Shown here piece after piece: positions 9,533 through 17,725 of a stretch of DNA of 64,000 nucleotides. Position numbers and translations under genes: made by a program. The notes beneath the pieces were generated by a model that made no database searches, had not been told where the DNA came from, and worked only from the letters and a program-made list of their open reading frames with translations. Every line of letters starts with the position of its first letter. Position 1 is the first letter of the stretch. This DNA is from JANYCO01 sp031416415 (lineage in GTDB: Bacteria; Bacteroidota; Bacteroidia; Cytophagales; Cytophagaceae). The stretch covers positions 23,918 through 87,917 of the forward strand of contig JANOTP010000062.1 of assembly GCA_031416415.1 (NCBI GenBank). The letters run 5' to 3'.

Positions 9533-9584
9533 TTAGAAAAGGCTCTCATAACTATTAGTAAGTAGTTGTGGGAGCCTTTTCTAA
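9533..9584. terminator. 22-bp stem bidirectional terminator
   Basis: The arms 9533-9554 and 9563-9584 pair over 22 bases, with two differences that are G-U wobbles in one transcript. The loop is TTAGTAAG. The stem ends in AAAA and TTTT on the two sides. It lies between the convergent DUF721 and barrel genes and can serve both. Confidence 0.85.
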
Positions 9585-9597
9585 TACAATTGTTTTA

Positions 9598-10512
9598 TTA
9601 TTGTCCGTCTACAGGTTTCTCCTCTGTATTTTCCTTGTCGTTTTCATCTTTAGGCTGTTCTTCTGTGCCTTCTTCTTTTGGTACATCTTCACCATTTTCA
9701 TCTTTTGGAGACTCTTCTTCAGGCATTTCCTCAACAGGCTTAGGCTCTTCTACTTTCTTTTTACGCCACTCTTGGTGTTCTTCCCTTTGTTGATTAGGAT
9801 CTGCAGGAGCAGTGTTATGTTTCTTTTTCTTCTTAGGTGCGAAAGGGCTGTATTGAACCTTTATCAAAATCTGAGTATATCCGTCTTTTCCTTTGTTAAA
9901 TGAAACACCATCAAGTTTATCGTTGAACGTGAATGTATGGCTGAATTCTGGAATGATTTGAAGTCTTTGGCTTATTTTATATTCTATTCCTAAGCCCAAT
10001 GGAAAAACGGGAGTAAGGCCAGAAGTACCTCCAAGTGGAGAAACCACTGCTTTATATTTAATAAACCCTAACCCTGAAGTAATGTATGCCTTTACCTTTT
10101 TATTAGTTCTTCTATCTTGTGCTTTTCTAATAATATCCTCTATAAAATAAAGTCTTCCATAAAGATTGATCCCCCAGTTAGAGCCTTTATAAGAAAGCCC
10201 AAGAGAATCAACAGATTTACCTCCAAGAGAGAAACGTTGGAATTCAATTCCCAGAACTGTTCTAGGCCATATTTTATAGTTTGCCCCTAAATTAAAAGCA
10301 AATCCAGGTGTTCCATAAAACCCTTTTGAAAGATCGCCAGTACCTAAACTAGTTCCTACACCTCCTGTAATAGCAAGTGGACCACGGTAGTAATAAGAGT
10401 CAAAAAATCCTGAATAGTCTCTTTTTTTGCTTATGCCCTGACCATTTGCGATATGCAACACGCAAAGCACTAATAAAGCGAAAAGCGAACCTGTTCTTCT
10501 AGTTTTATTCAT
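9598..10512 (-). CDS. Outer-membrane beta-barrel protein with acidic disordered tail, 304 aa
   Basis: After a signal peptide (about 1-24, ending HIANG) come amphipathic strands typical of PorT/OmpW-like barrels over about 30-225 (LAITGGVGTSLGTGDLS, GFAFNLGANYKIWPRTVLG, GINLYGRLYF, LQIIPEFSHTFTF, YTQILIKVQYSPFAP). A KKKKKH stretch follows, then about 75 residues rich in Glu, Pro, Lys and Asp (VEEPKPVEEMPEEESP) that should be disordered. The tail ends EEKPVDGQ, similar in style to PENNGQ at the end of the giant protein at 56086. The tail may face the periplasm and bind peptidoglycan or a partner; that is inference. Confidence 0.8.
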   Translation of the reverse strand: MNKTRRTGSLFALLVLCVLHIANGQGISKKRDYSGFFDSYYYRGPLAITGGVGTSLGTGDLSKGFYGTPGFAFNLGANYKIWPRTVLGIEFQRFSLGGKSVDSLGLSYKGSNWGINLYGRLYFIEDIIRKAQDRRTNKKVKAYITSGLGFIKYKAVVSPLGGTSGLTPVFPLGLGIEYKISQRLQIIPEFSHTFTFNDKLDGVSFNKGKDGYTQILIKVQYSPFAPKKKKKHNTAPADPNQQREEHQEWRKKKVEEPKPVEEMPEEESPKDENGEDVPKEEGTEEQPKDENDKENTEEKPVDGQ

Positions 10513-10533
10513 TTTTATTGCTGTTCAATTTTT

Positions 10534-10541
10534 CAAATATA
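10534..10541 (-). promoter_or_regulatory. -7 element for the barrel gene
   Basis: The minus strand reads TATATTTG, an exact TAnnTTTG, 21 bases before the ATG at 10512. A -33 box at standard spacing is not obvious. Confidence 0.5.
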
Positions 10542-10561
10542 AATAAATATAAACAAATTTC

Positions 10562-10569
10562 TATCTTTG
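10562..10569 (+). promoter_or_regulatory. -7 element for the polysaccharide export operon
   Basis: TATCTTTG matches TAnnTTTG and lies 20 bases before the permease ATG, predicting a very short leader. It is divergent from the barrel gene promoter 20 bp away. Confidence 0.55.
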
Positions 10570-10589
10570 TGGTCCATTGAATTGTCCAA

Positions 10590-11363
10590 ATGAGTAAGAT
10601 CAATTATTATAATTCCCGTTTAAAAACATATTATGAAACGGTATACGTTGTAGCTACTAAAAATTTAAAGCTACGGTACAAAAACTCTGTTTTAGGATTT
10701 TTGTGGACCCTTATCAACCCACTATTTCTTTTGCTGATATTTATATTTGTATTTAAACACATTGTAAGCGGCATAGACAGATACCCTCTTTATATAATAT
10801 CAGGACTGATGTTTTGGAATTTTTTCGTATCTTCTTCGAATCAGATGATTAATAAAATTTTAGAAAGTGGCCCCATCTTAAAATCTATAAACGTACCTCC
10901 GGTTATTTTTCCTCTTTCGGCACTTGTTTCAAATTTGGTCAACTTTCTACTCTCGCTAATACCCTTTGTCTCCATTATGATATTTTATGGATTTCGACCT
11001 GACTGGAGCACTCTACTTATCATTCCAGCATTGTTACTTTTCACTATTTTTACATTTGGCATTTCTCTTACACTGAGTTGCTTGAATGTATACTTTCGCG
11101 ACATAGAAATGTTTTGGACTACAATTACTCCAGCCTTGTTTTATGCCACACCTGTTGTGTATAAAGCACCCGCAGAAATAGAGAAAGTAATGATGTTTAA
11201 TCCTTTTTCTCATTTTATAAACCTTTTTCACGAAATATTATATGCTGGAATTATTCCTAGCAGTAGCATTTGGATAGCATGTATAGCATTATCAACAGCA
11301 GCCATTGGCTTAGGCATTTTTGTATATCAGAAACTACGCTCAGGCTTTATCTCTAACTTCTAA
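10590..11363 (+). CDS. ABC-2 type polysaccharide export permease (Wzm/TagG-like)
   Basis: The 257-residue protein has about six hydrophobic segments in the ABC-2 permease layout. The amphipathic N-terminus (VATKNLKLRYKNSVLGFLWTLINPL) is the typical motif of Wzm/KpsM/TagG permeases. With the ATPase encoded 13 bp downstream it should export a lipid-linked surface glycan across the inner membrane. It is the first gene of a five-gene plus-strand operon that also holds glycosyltransferases and a sulfotransferase. Confidence 0.92.
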   Translation: MSKINYYNSRLKTYYETVYVVATKNLKLRYKNSVLGFLWTLINPLFLLLIFIFVFKHIVSGIDRYPLYIISGLMFWNFFVSSSNQMINKILESGPILKSINVPPVIFPLSALVSNLVNFLLSLIPFVSIMIFYGFRPDWSTLLIIPALLLFTIFTFGISLTLSCLNVYFRDIEMFWTTITPALFYATPVVYKAPAEIEKVMMFNPFSHFINLFHEILYAGIIPSSSIWIACIALSTAAIGLGIFVYQKLRSGFISNF

Positions 11364-11376
11364 TTGAATATACCTA

Positions 11377-12129
11377 ATGAAAAAAGAAATAGCTATAGAA
11401 GTAAAAGGAATAGAGGTTAGCTTCTTGATACAAAAACAAGGCTTAGGCTCTCTTAAACAATTTTTGCTTTCTTTTGGAAGAAAAAAAATGTTTGAGCGAA
11501 AAAAAATTCTTAGGGGAATTGACTTGACTGTTTATAAAGGAGAATGCATAGGATTAATTGGGCACAACGGATCAGGCAAAAGTACTCTACTCCGCACAAT
11601 AGTTGGCGTAATTCCACTTGAAAAAGGGACAATAAAAGTATATGGCCGGCTTGCTCCCATGATGTCTCTCGGTGCAGGACTAGAGCCGGAATTGTCGGGA
11701 GTTGAAAACATTCGACTTATTTGTACGTTGATGGGCATTACTCAAAAAGATATCGACAATTCTATGCAAGAAATTATTGACTTTTCTGAATTAGGAGAGG
11801 ACATTCATATGCAAGTCAAACGATACTCTTCAGGAATGATGGCACGATTGGCTTTCTCAATGGTTGTAGCAACTAATCCAGAAATATTGATCATAGACGA
11901 AGCACTGGCAGTAGGTGACAAAGGTTTTAAAAACAAATGTATGGCCAAAATGGAGGAATTCCGAACCAATGGCACTACAATATTATATGTTTCCCATCAG
12001 TTTAGTGAAGTACAAAAACTTTGCAATCGAGTTGTATGGATTAAAAACGGTCTCGTTGAAAAAGAAGGCGATGTAAATGAGATTGGGGATCAATATCTAG
12101 CACAGTTTAAACCAGTTTCTAATGAGTAA
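11377..12129 (+). CDS. ABC transporter ATPase for polysaccharide export (Wzt/TagH-like)
   Basis: This is the nucleotide-binding subunit partnering the preceding permease. Walker A is GHNGSGKS (62-69). The signature YSSGMMARLAF, Walker B ILIIDEALAVGD and switch VSHQ follow in order. At 250 aa it is the short form: it ends soon after the ATPase core and lacks the C-terminal carbohydrate-binding domain that some Wzt proteins use to recognise a capped O-antigen end. Export is therefore probably not gated by a terminal modification in that way. Its end overlaps the next gene by 8 bp. Confidence 0.93.
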   Translation: MKKEIAIEVKGIEVSFLIQKQGLGSLKQFLLSFGRKKMFERKKILRGIDLTVYKGECIGLIGHNGSGKSTLLRTIVGVIPLEKGTIKVYGRLAPMMSLGAGLEPELSGVENIRLICTLMGITQKDIDNSMQEIIDFSELGEDIHMQVKRYSSGMMARLAFSMVVATNPEILIIDEALAVGDKGFKNKCMAKMEEFRTNGTTILYVSHQFSEVQKLCNRVVWIKNGLVEKEGDVNEIGDQYLAQFKPVSNE

Positions 12130-13999
12130 TGATGTACTCAAAACAAAAAACTCTTTTCGTAGCAGGGTAAAAAAAGTTACAGGGCTTTTTACAAAAGTTT
12201 TTGTAATTCTCAAATCTCACTATCAGGGAGAAGGGATTGTTCATTTCATATTCTCAAGTACGGGCAAAAAATTAGTTAAAAAATTTTTCACTAAAATTTT
12301 TTCCATACTTGTAAACAACAATAAAGAAGAGTTAAAAAAAATAGAAGCCTACACAGACTGGAGAAAGAAAAATGCTCCAACAAATGAAGATTATAGTCAA
12401 TACAAAATTGAAATTGGAAAATTTTCATACAACCCAAAAATCAGCATTCTTGTACCAGTATATAATACACCATCCAACTTCCTTGACGCTACCATTGGGT
12501 CTGTAATTGATCAGGTATATACTAATTGGGAACTTTGTTTGGCAGACGACAATTCTCCATCTGAAGAAACAAAAGCTGTATTAAGAAAATATGAGGCACT
12601 TGACGCAAGAATTAAAGTAGCTTATAGAGAAAAGAATGGGCATATTTCTGCCTGCACCAATTCAGCAATTGAGATTTCTACAGGAGAATTTTGTGTCCTA
12701 TTTGACCATGATGATTTGTTGGCTAAAGAAGCATTATTTGAAATTGTAAAATTTTTAAATGTAAAACCTGAAGCTGATTTCATCTATTCCGACGAAGACA
12801 AAACAGATGGAGAGGGGCTATTTATGGAACCTCATTTTAAACCAGATTGGAGCCCAGACAATTTACTTTCTCGAAATTATCCGGGGCACCTTACTACTAT
12901 GCGCAGTGCCATACTTAAAGAGATTGGCGGCTTTACAATTGGCTTAGAAGGAAGCCAAGATTATGACATCTATCTTAGATTTACTGAAAAAACAAAAAAT
13001 ATTTATCATTTGCCAAAAGTTCTTTATCACTGGCGCATGCATGAGAACTCTGTAGCACTTAATACCTATTCTAAGCCTTATGCTTACATAGCAGGCCAAA
13101 AAGCCATACAAGCTGCTATTGCCAGAAGAAATGAGCCTGGTGAGGTTATTATGCATACAGATGAAATGCTAGGCTTCTATACCATTCGTTATAAAATAAA
13201 AGAATACAAGAAGGTAAGCATTATTATTCCTGCCAAAAACAAACCTGAATTACTGCGTCAATGTGTAGATTCGATTTTTTCAAAATCTACTTACAAAGAT
13301 TTTGAAGTACTGGTAATAGACAATGGCAGCACCGATAAAGAATTTATTGAGCTAATAAAAATATATGAAAACAGATACCCTGGTCGTTTTTTGAGGTATG
13401 TGCACGACATTCCTTTCAATTTTTCTAAACTAATTAATTTCGGGGCAGAGAAAGCAAAGGGAGATTATTTACTTTTACTAAATAACGACACCAAGGTTAT
13501 TACCTCAGATTGGATTGAGGCAATGGTAGAACAAGCGCAACGCACCTCTATAGCAGTTGTAGGCGCCAAACTTCTTTTTCCTGACGAAACCATACAACAT
13601 GCTGGAATTGTTTTTGACGAAAACAATCTTCCGGTTCATATTTTTGCAGGGGATGACAAACACCTTTACAACCTTCAATTAAATGCTATCAATAATTACC
13701 CTGCTCTTACAGGAGCATGTATAATGGTCAAAAGAAAAGTTTTTCAGGAACTTGAGGGCTTTGATGAAGATTTCGCAGTAGAATTTAACGATATAGACTT
13801 TTGTTTACGAGCAGTTGAAAAAGGATATTTTAATGTATACCTGCCTCATGTCGAACTATACCACTATGAATCAATAAGTAGAGGAAAATCACACGACTCA
13901 AAAAAAGGTTTTGAAAAATATTATGAGGAGAAAAACCGTTTCAGCAGGAAAACAAATCCTACCCTTATCCGAAACAATCCCGTAAATGATTATAACTAA
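12122..13999 (+). CDS. Tandem two-domain GT2 glycosyltransferase, 625 aa
   Basis: A basic N-terminal region (about 1-100) precedes two GT-A glycosyltransferase family 2 domains. Domain 1 (about 108-330) begins ISILVPVYNTPSNFL and has an acidic metal-binding motif FDHDDLL near 197 and YSDEDK. Domain 2 (about 355-600) begins VSIIIPAKNKPELL, has LLNNDTKV near 453, and ends with FNDIDFCLRAVEKGY and HYESISRG. Both domains look intact, so the enzyme may add two sugars or polymerise. It acts at the cytoplasmic face on the glycan exported by the neighbouring ABC transporter. The next gene is a paralogue with the same architecture. Confidence 0.9.
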   Translation: MSNDVLKTKNSFRSRVKKVTGLFTKVFVILKSHYQGEGIVHFIFSSTGKKLVKKFFTKIFSILVNNNKEELKKIEAYTDWRKKNAPTNEDYSQYKIEIGKFSYNPKISILVPVYNTPSNFLDATIGSVIDQVYTNWELCLADDNSPSEETKAVLRKYEALDARIKVAYREKNGHISACTNSAIEISTGEFCVLFDHDDLLAKEALFEIVKFLNVKPEADFIYSDEDKTDGEGLFMEPHFKPDWSPDNLLSRNYPGHLTTMRSAILKEIGGFTIGLEGSQDYDIYLRFTEKTKNIYHLPKVLYHWRMHENSVALNTYSKPYAYIAGQKAIQAAIARRNEPGEVIMHTDEMLGFYTIRYKIKEYKKVSIIIPAKNKPELLRQCVDSIFSKSTYKDFEVLVIDNGSTDKEFIELIKIYENRYPGRFLRYVHDIPFNFSKLINFGAEKAKGDYLLLLNNDTKVITSDWIEAMVEQAQRTSIAVVGAKLLFPDETIQHAGIVFDENNLPVHIFAGDDKHLYNLQLNAINNYPALTGACIMVKRKVFQELEGFDEDFAVEFNDIDFCLRAVEKGYFNVYLPHVELYHYESISRGKSHDSKKGFEKYYEEKNRFSRKTNPTLIRNNPVNDYN

Positions 14000-14053
14000 T
14001 CTTTTTTAAAAACAAAACGTATAATGGATGTACGATAACTATTTAAATTAAAT

Positions 14054-15997
14054 ATGGCGTCAGAAGGCAAAACCGATTTTAACCAAAATGACACTCTAAA
14101 AACAGCTATTGAAGAAAGAAATAAAAAAATAAAGGCGGATTACTTTTTTACAAGTTTCCTCCAAAAAGATGAGGAACTTGAAGCATTAAAAAAACATATT
14201 TCCATATTAGAATATAGGCGAGAACGCATAACTTTCAAGAGTCGCTTAAAGAGATTTCTCAAAAAATTTGTGCCCAAATTTATATATACTATTTTAAAAA
14301 AGGCACTGAAAATTTCACTGAAAATAGCAGGTTACAAAAGCGAAGTTCCTGGTTTTAAACCAACCTACACTAAAGGTAAAGCATTAAAAAAAATTAAGCT
14401 ATTTTCTAAACAACCGTTAATTTCAATTTTAATACCGGTTAATAATGTAACTACTAAGTTTCTCCGAGCTGCTGTAAAATCTGTTGAAAACCAATATTAC
14501 CAAAACTGGGAGTTATGCATTGCATATGATGATTCCACGAATCAAGAAGCTATTGCTTTCTTAAAAAATATACAAAACCCTAAAATAAGAACTACCTATT
14601 TAAGTCAAAACGGCAACATCTCAAAAGCTAGTAATGAAGCATTAAAAATTGCTTCGGGCGAATATATCGGACTACTTAATAATAACGACACCCTGGCCTT
14701 GGACGCGTTATTTGAAATAGCAGATTGTATTAATGAGCGAAATCCTGATATTATTTATTCGGACGAAGACAAGATCAGCAATACTAGTAAATATTCCTCT
14801 CCCATTCACAAACCAGAATTTTCACCCGACCTTCTCACCTCTCAAAATTATATTGGCCATTTTTTAGTAATTAAAAAAGCAATTATAGAATCGGTTGGAG
14901 GCTTTGAAGAAGGGCTTGAAGGAGCTCAAGACTATGATTTAATTTTGAAATCTGTAGAAAAAACTAAACTTATTTATCGCATTCCAAAAATTCTATATCA
15001 TGAACGAATAAGTGAAGACTCTTCTTCTATCGTTAACGCTAAGCCTTATGCACAGGAAGCGATGAGGAAATCTTTAGTTAATTTCACTAAACGAAACCAA
15101 ATAAATGCAGAGGTACTAGAAGGGAAGGATCCTTATACATTTAGACTAAAAAGAGTCCTTGACGGAACTCCTCTTGTAAGTATCATTATTCCATTTAAGG
15201 ACCGAAGTGACTTATTGGAGATGTGTATTAATTCAATACTAAAAAAATCGAGTTATAGAAATTTTGAAATAATTGGCGTAAGTAATAATAGTACTGAGGA
15301 AAAAACTTTCAATGTTATGAAAATGTTTGAAAGTAATGATAGCAGAATTAAATTTTACGAACTTAATATTGCCTTCAATTATTCTTCTATTAATAACTTT
15401 GGGGCACTATTTTGCTCTGGAGAACATTTGATACTCCTTAATAATGATATTGAAATAATCTCAACAGATTGGATTGAAGCCATGCTAGAGCACTCTCAAC
15501 GTCCAGAAATTGGGATAGTAGGGGCTAAGCTTTATTACCCAGATGACACTATTCAACATGCGGGTGTTATTATTGGCTTAGTAGGAGTAGCGGGCCATTC
15601 CCATAGAGGCTATAATCGTCAAAATCCTGGCTACCACTCAAGATTAAATGTAATTCAAAACTACAGCGCATTGACTGGTGCATGTATTATGTTAAAAAGC
15701 GATTTGTATAAAAAACTTGGAGGACTGAATCATTCTAAATTAAGTGTTGCCTATAATGATATTGATTTATGTTTAAGGGCTATTGAATTAAATTATTTAA
15801 ATATTTTTACACCCTACTGCGAAGCCTATCATTACGAATCTATTAGTAGGGGCTGTGACACCGTCCCAGAAAAGCAAAAAAGGTTTCGAGATGAAATCAA
15901 TTTTATGTTAAAAAGACATGAAAAAACAATTCAAAACATCGATCCCTATTACAATCCAAACTTAACGTTGTCGAATGAAGATTTTTCATTGCGATAA
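14054..15997 (+). CDS. Tandem two-domain GT2 glycosyltransferase, paralogue, 647 aa
   Basis: It has the same two-domain layout as the preceding gene. Domain 1 is about 120-330 (LISILIPVNNVTTKFL) and domain 2 about 370-620 (VSIIIPFKDRSDLL, LLNNDIEI near 462, YNDIDLCLRAIEL, HYESISRG). In domain 1 the position of the paralogue's FDHDDLL reads LLNNNDTL near residue 210, so the first aspartates are replaced by Asn. YSDEDK just after is retained. Domain 1 may therefore have altered donor or metal use, or be a non-catalytic scaffold. The pair probably arose by duplication. Confidence 0.9.
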   Translation: MASEGKTDFNQNDTLKTAIEERNKKIKADYFFTSFLQKDEELEALKKHISILEYRRERITFKSRLKRFLKKFVPKFIYTILKKALKISLKIAGYKSEVPGFKPTYTKGKALKKIKLFSKQPLISILIPVNNVTTKFLRAAVKSVENQYYQNWELCIAYDDSTNQEAIAFLKNIQNPKIRTTYLSQNGNISKASNEALKIASGEYIGLLNNNDTLALDALFEIADCINERNPDIIYSDEDKISNTSKYSSPIHKPEFSPDLLTSQNYIGHFLVIKKAIIESVGGFEEGLEGAQDYDLILKSVEKTKLIYRIPKILYHERISEDSSSIVNAKPYAQEAMRKSLVNFTKRNQINAEVLEGKDPYTFRLKRVLDGTPLVSIIIPFKDRSDLLEMCINSILKKSSYRNFEIIGVSNNSTEEKTFNVMKMFESNDSRIKFYELNIAFNYSSINNFGALFCSGEHLILLNNDIEIISTDWIEAMLEHSQRPEIGIVGAKLYYPDDTIQHAGVIIGLVGVAGHSHRGYNRQNPGYHSRLNVIQNYSALTGACIMLKSDLYKKLGGLNHSKLSVAYNDIDLCLRAIELNYLNIFTPYCEAYHYESISRGCDTVPEKQKRFRDEINFMLKRHEKTIQNIDPYYNPNLTLSNEDFSLR

Positions 15998-16051
15998 CCA
16001 TTGTTAAAATAAAAAATCTCTAAAAGGATTATTTACTATAAATAGAATTAT

Positions 16052-17029
16052 ATGAATAAATGTTTAATGATAGTAGGAATGCACCGTTCGGGTACTTCAT
16101 TACTTTCCTCTATTCTTCAAAAAGCGGGTTTATTTATAGGTGATGATCTACTGGAAGCCTCAGAAGGAAACGAAAAGGGTCATTTCGAAAATATTGATTT
16201 TTATAAATTCCATATGGATGCACTGAAGTCGCATTCTTTAGATCCTGACGGATGGGATTTAAAAACAATATCTACTTTAAATGAAGCGTTGGACAAACAA
16301 GCAATTGAAATAATTCAAAAAAATAATAAAAACGAATGGGGGTGGAAAGATCCTCGAACTACCTTGTTTTTGAAGTACTGGGAAAATAAAATTCCTACTA
16401 TAAAATATATCTTTGTGTATCGAGATCCTTGGGATGTAGCAGACTCTTTATACAGGAGACACAGTGACCCTGCTATAATTTCAGATCCTTCGCATGCTTT
16501 TAAAGTTTGGGATTTTTACAATCGTGAAATAATTAATATGTATACTAGCAACAAAGAAAATAGTATTCTTATACATATTGACGATATCACAAAAGATGTA
16601 GCAGGATTCATTAACACTATAAATTCCAAATTTGATTTTCACTTAACTACTGATGGGATTAAAGATATTTTTGATAAATCCATATATAAACCTTCTCATG
16701 AAAACCTGTTATATAGCTATATAACAGCATTGTCTTTTCCAGAAACTATTGTCACCTTGAATGAGTTAAGGACATTAACAAAAAAAGAGCTTTTTAATTT
16801 ACAGAAGGCACCAATGGATAAAATACCAGAAGAGACAATTAAACAATTCTTATTTAACTGGCATATTCCATCTCTTCAAAAAATAGAAATAGAAAATTTA
16901 ACCCATGAAATCGATTCTTGTAATCAAAAAATAAGCCTTCTTACTCAAGAATTAGATTGGATGAAGAAAACCATATTTTGGAAAACAAGAGTGTTCTGGC
17001 AAAAATTGAAAGGCAATAAAAATAGTTAA
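16052..17029 (+). CDS. Sulfotransferase family protein, 325 aa
   Basis: The 5'-phosphosulfate loop GMHRSGTSLLS (about 9-19) and the 3'-phosphate-binding segment YRDPWDVADSLYRR (about 128-141) mark a PAPS-dependent sulfotransferase fold. WGWKDPRT lies between them. The C-terminal about 45 residues are a helical, coiled-coil-like extension. As the last gene of the polysaccharide operon it most likely sulfates a sugar of the exported glycan; some relatives have other roles. It converges on lspA with only 12 bp between the stops. Confidence 0.85.
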   Translation: MNKCLMIVGMHRSGTSLLSSILQKAGLFIGDDLLEASEGNEKGHFENIDFYKFHMDALKSHSLDPDGWDLKTISTLNEALDKQAIEIIQKNNKNEWGWKDPRTTLFLKYWENKIPTIKYIFVYRDPWDVADSLYRRHSDPAIISDPSHAFKVWDFYNREIINMYTSNKENSILIHIDDITKDVAGFINTINSKFDFHLTTDGIKDIFDKSIYKPSHENLLYSYITALSFPETIVTLNELRTLTKKELFNLQKAPMDKIPEETIKQFLFNWHIPSLQKIEIENLTHEIDSCNQKISLLTQELDWMKKTIFWKTRVFWQKLKGNKNS

Positions 17030-17041
17030 TTATATTGTTGT

Positions 17042-17665
17042 CTAGTTTAAATTATTTTCAACGACAGGGTTTTCAGATTTAATATTTTCTTTTTTTTCTG
17101 AAAAAAATATTTTCTGAAAAATTAAGATTAATGCTACACTTACAAAAATTGAAGCATCTGCAAAGTTGAAAATTGGCCATAATGGATAAAACTCACCACC
17201 TACACCAGGCACCCACTCTGGAATATAACAATTACAAATATCTACATAAAACATATCGATCACTCTTCCATGAAACCATGGGGTTAACGCATCGTCGGTA
17301 ACCAAGCCCAAAAATTTACCATAAAAGGTACTGTCTACTACATTGCCCATTGCGCCACCCAAAATACCTGCTACACACCATAAAAGACCTTGGTGCATAC
17401 CCTTCTTAGCCATTGTATATAGGTAATAGCCAATCCCGACCATAGCACACAAACGAAAAACACTTAGGAAAATTTTTCCGTATTTTCCTCCAAACTCAAT
17501 GCCACCAGCCATTCCAGGGTTCGTAATATAATGCAACTTTAACCAATCGCCAAGCACTACTATTTCGTCTCCTTCGTAATCAAATCTCTTGAAAACTGCT
17601 ATCTTAATTATTTGATCGACCAGTATAAGGCCAATAGTAAGAAGGTAATATTTTGTGTATTTCAT
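17042..17665 (-). CDS. lspA: Lipoprotein signal peptidase (signal peptidase II)
   Basis: This inner-membrane aspartic protease cleaves prolipoprotein signal peptides after diacylglyceryl modification. Four hydrophobic helices are visible. The two catalytic-Asp motifs are GNVVDSTFYG and NFADASIFV, and NPGMAGG replaces the usual NPGAAFG-type loop. At 207 aa it is longer than proteobacterial LspA because of an insertion around YVDICNCYIPEWVPG, usual in Bacteroidota. It lies 51 bp after ileS, the classic ileS-lspA pairing. The several lipoproteins in this window are its expected substrates. Confidence 0.95.
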   Translation of the reverse strand: MKYTKYYLLTIGLILVDQIIKIAVFKRFDYEGDEIVVLGDWLKLHYITNPGMAGGIEFGGKYGKIFLSVFRLCAMVGIGYYLYTMAKKGMHQGLLWCVAGILGGAMGNVVDSTFYGKFLGLVTDDALTPWFHGRVIDMFYVDICNCYIPEWVPGVGGEFYPLWPIFNFADASIFVSVALILIFQKIFFSEKKENIKSENPVVENNLN

Positions 17666-17673
17666 CTTTTATA

Positions 17674-17725
17674 ATATTGAGTCGTTAGTATTGAGTCATG
17701 AGCTTATTTTTTTAGACTAACTACT
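17674..17725. repeat. TTGAGTC-containing imperfect palindrome between ileS and lspA
   Basis: TATTGAGTC and ATTGAGTC occur in tandem at 17675-17698, and a near-inverted copy lies at 17713-17725, overlapping the ileS stop codon. The 29-nt segment 17674-17702 matches the minus strand of the ileS-internal segment at about 19452-19480 at about 24 of 29 positions. Confidence 0.6.
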
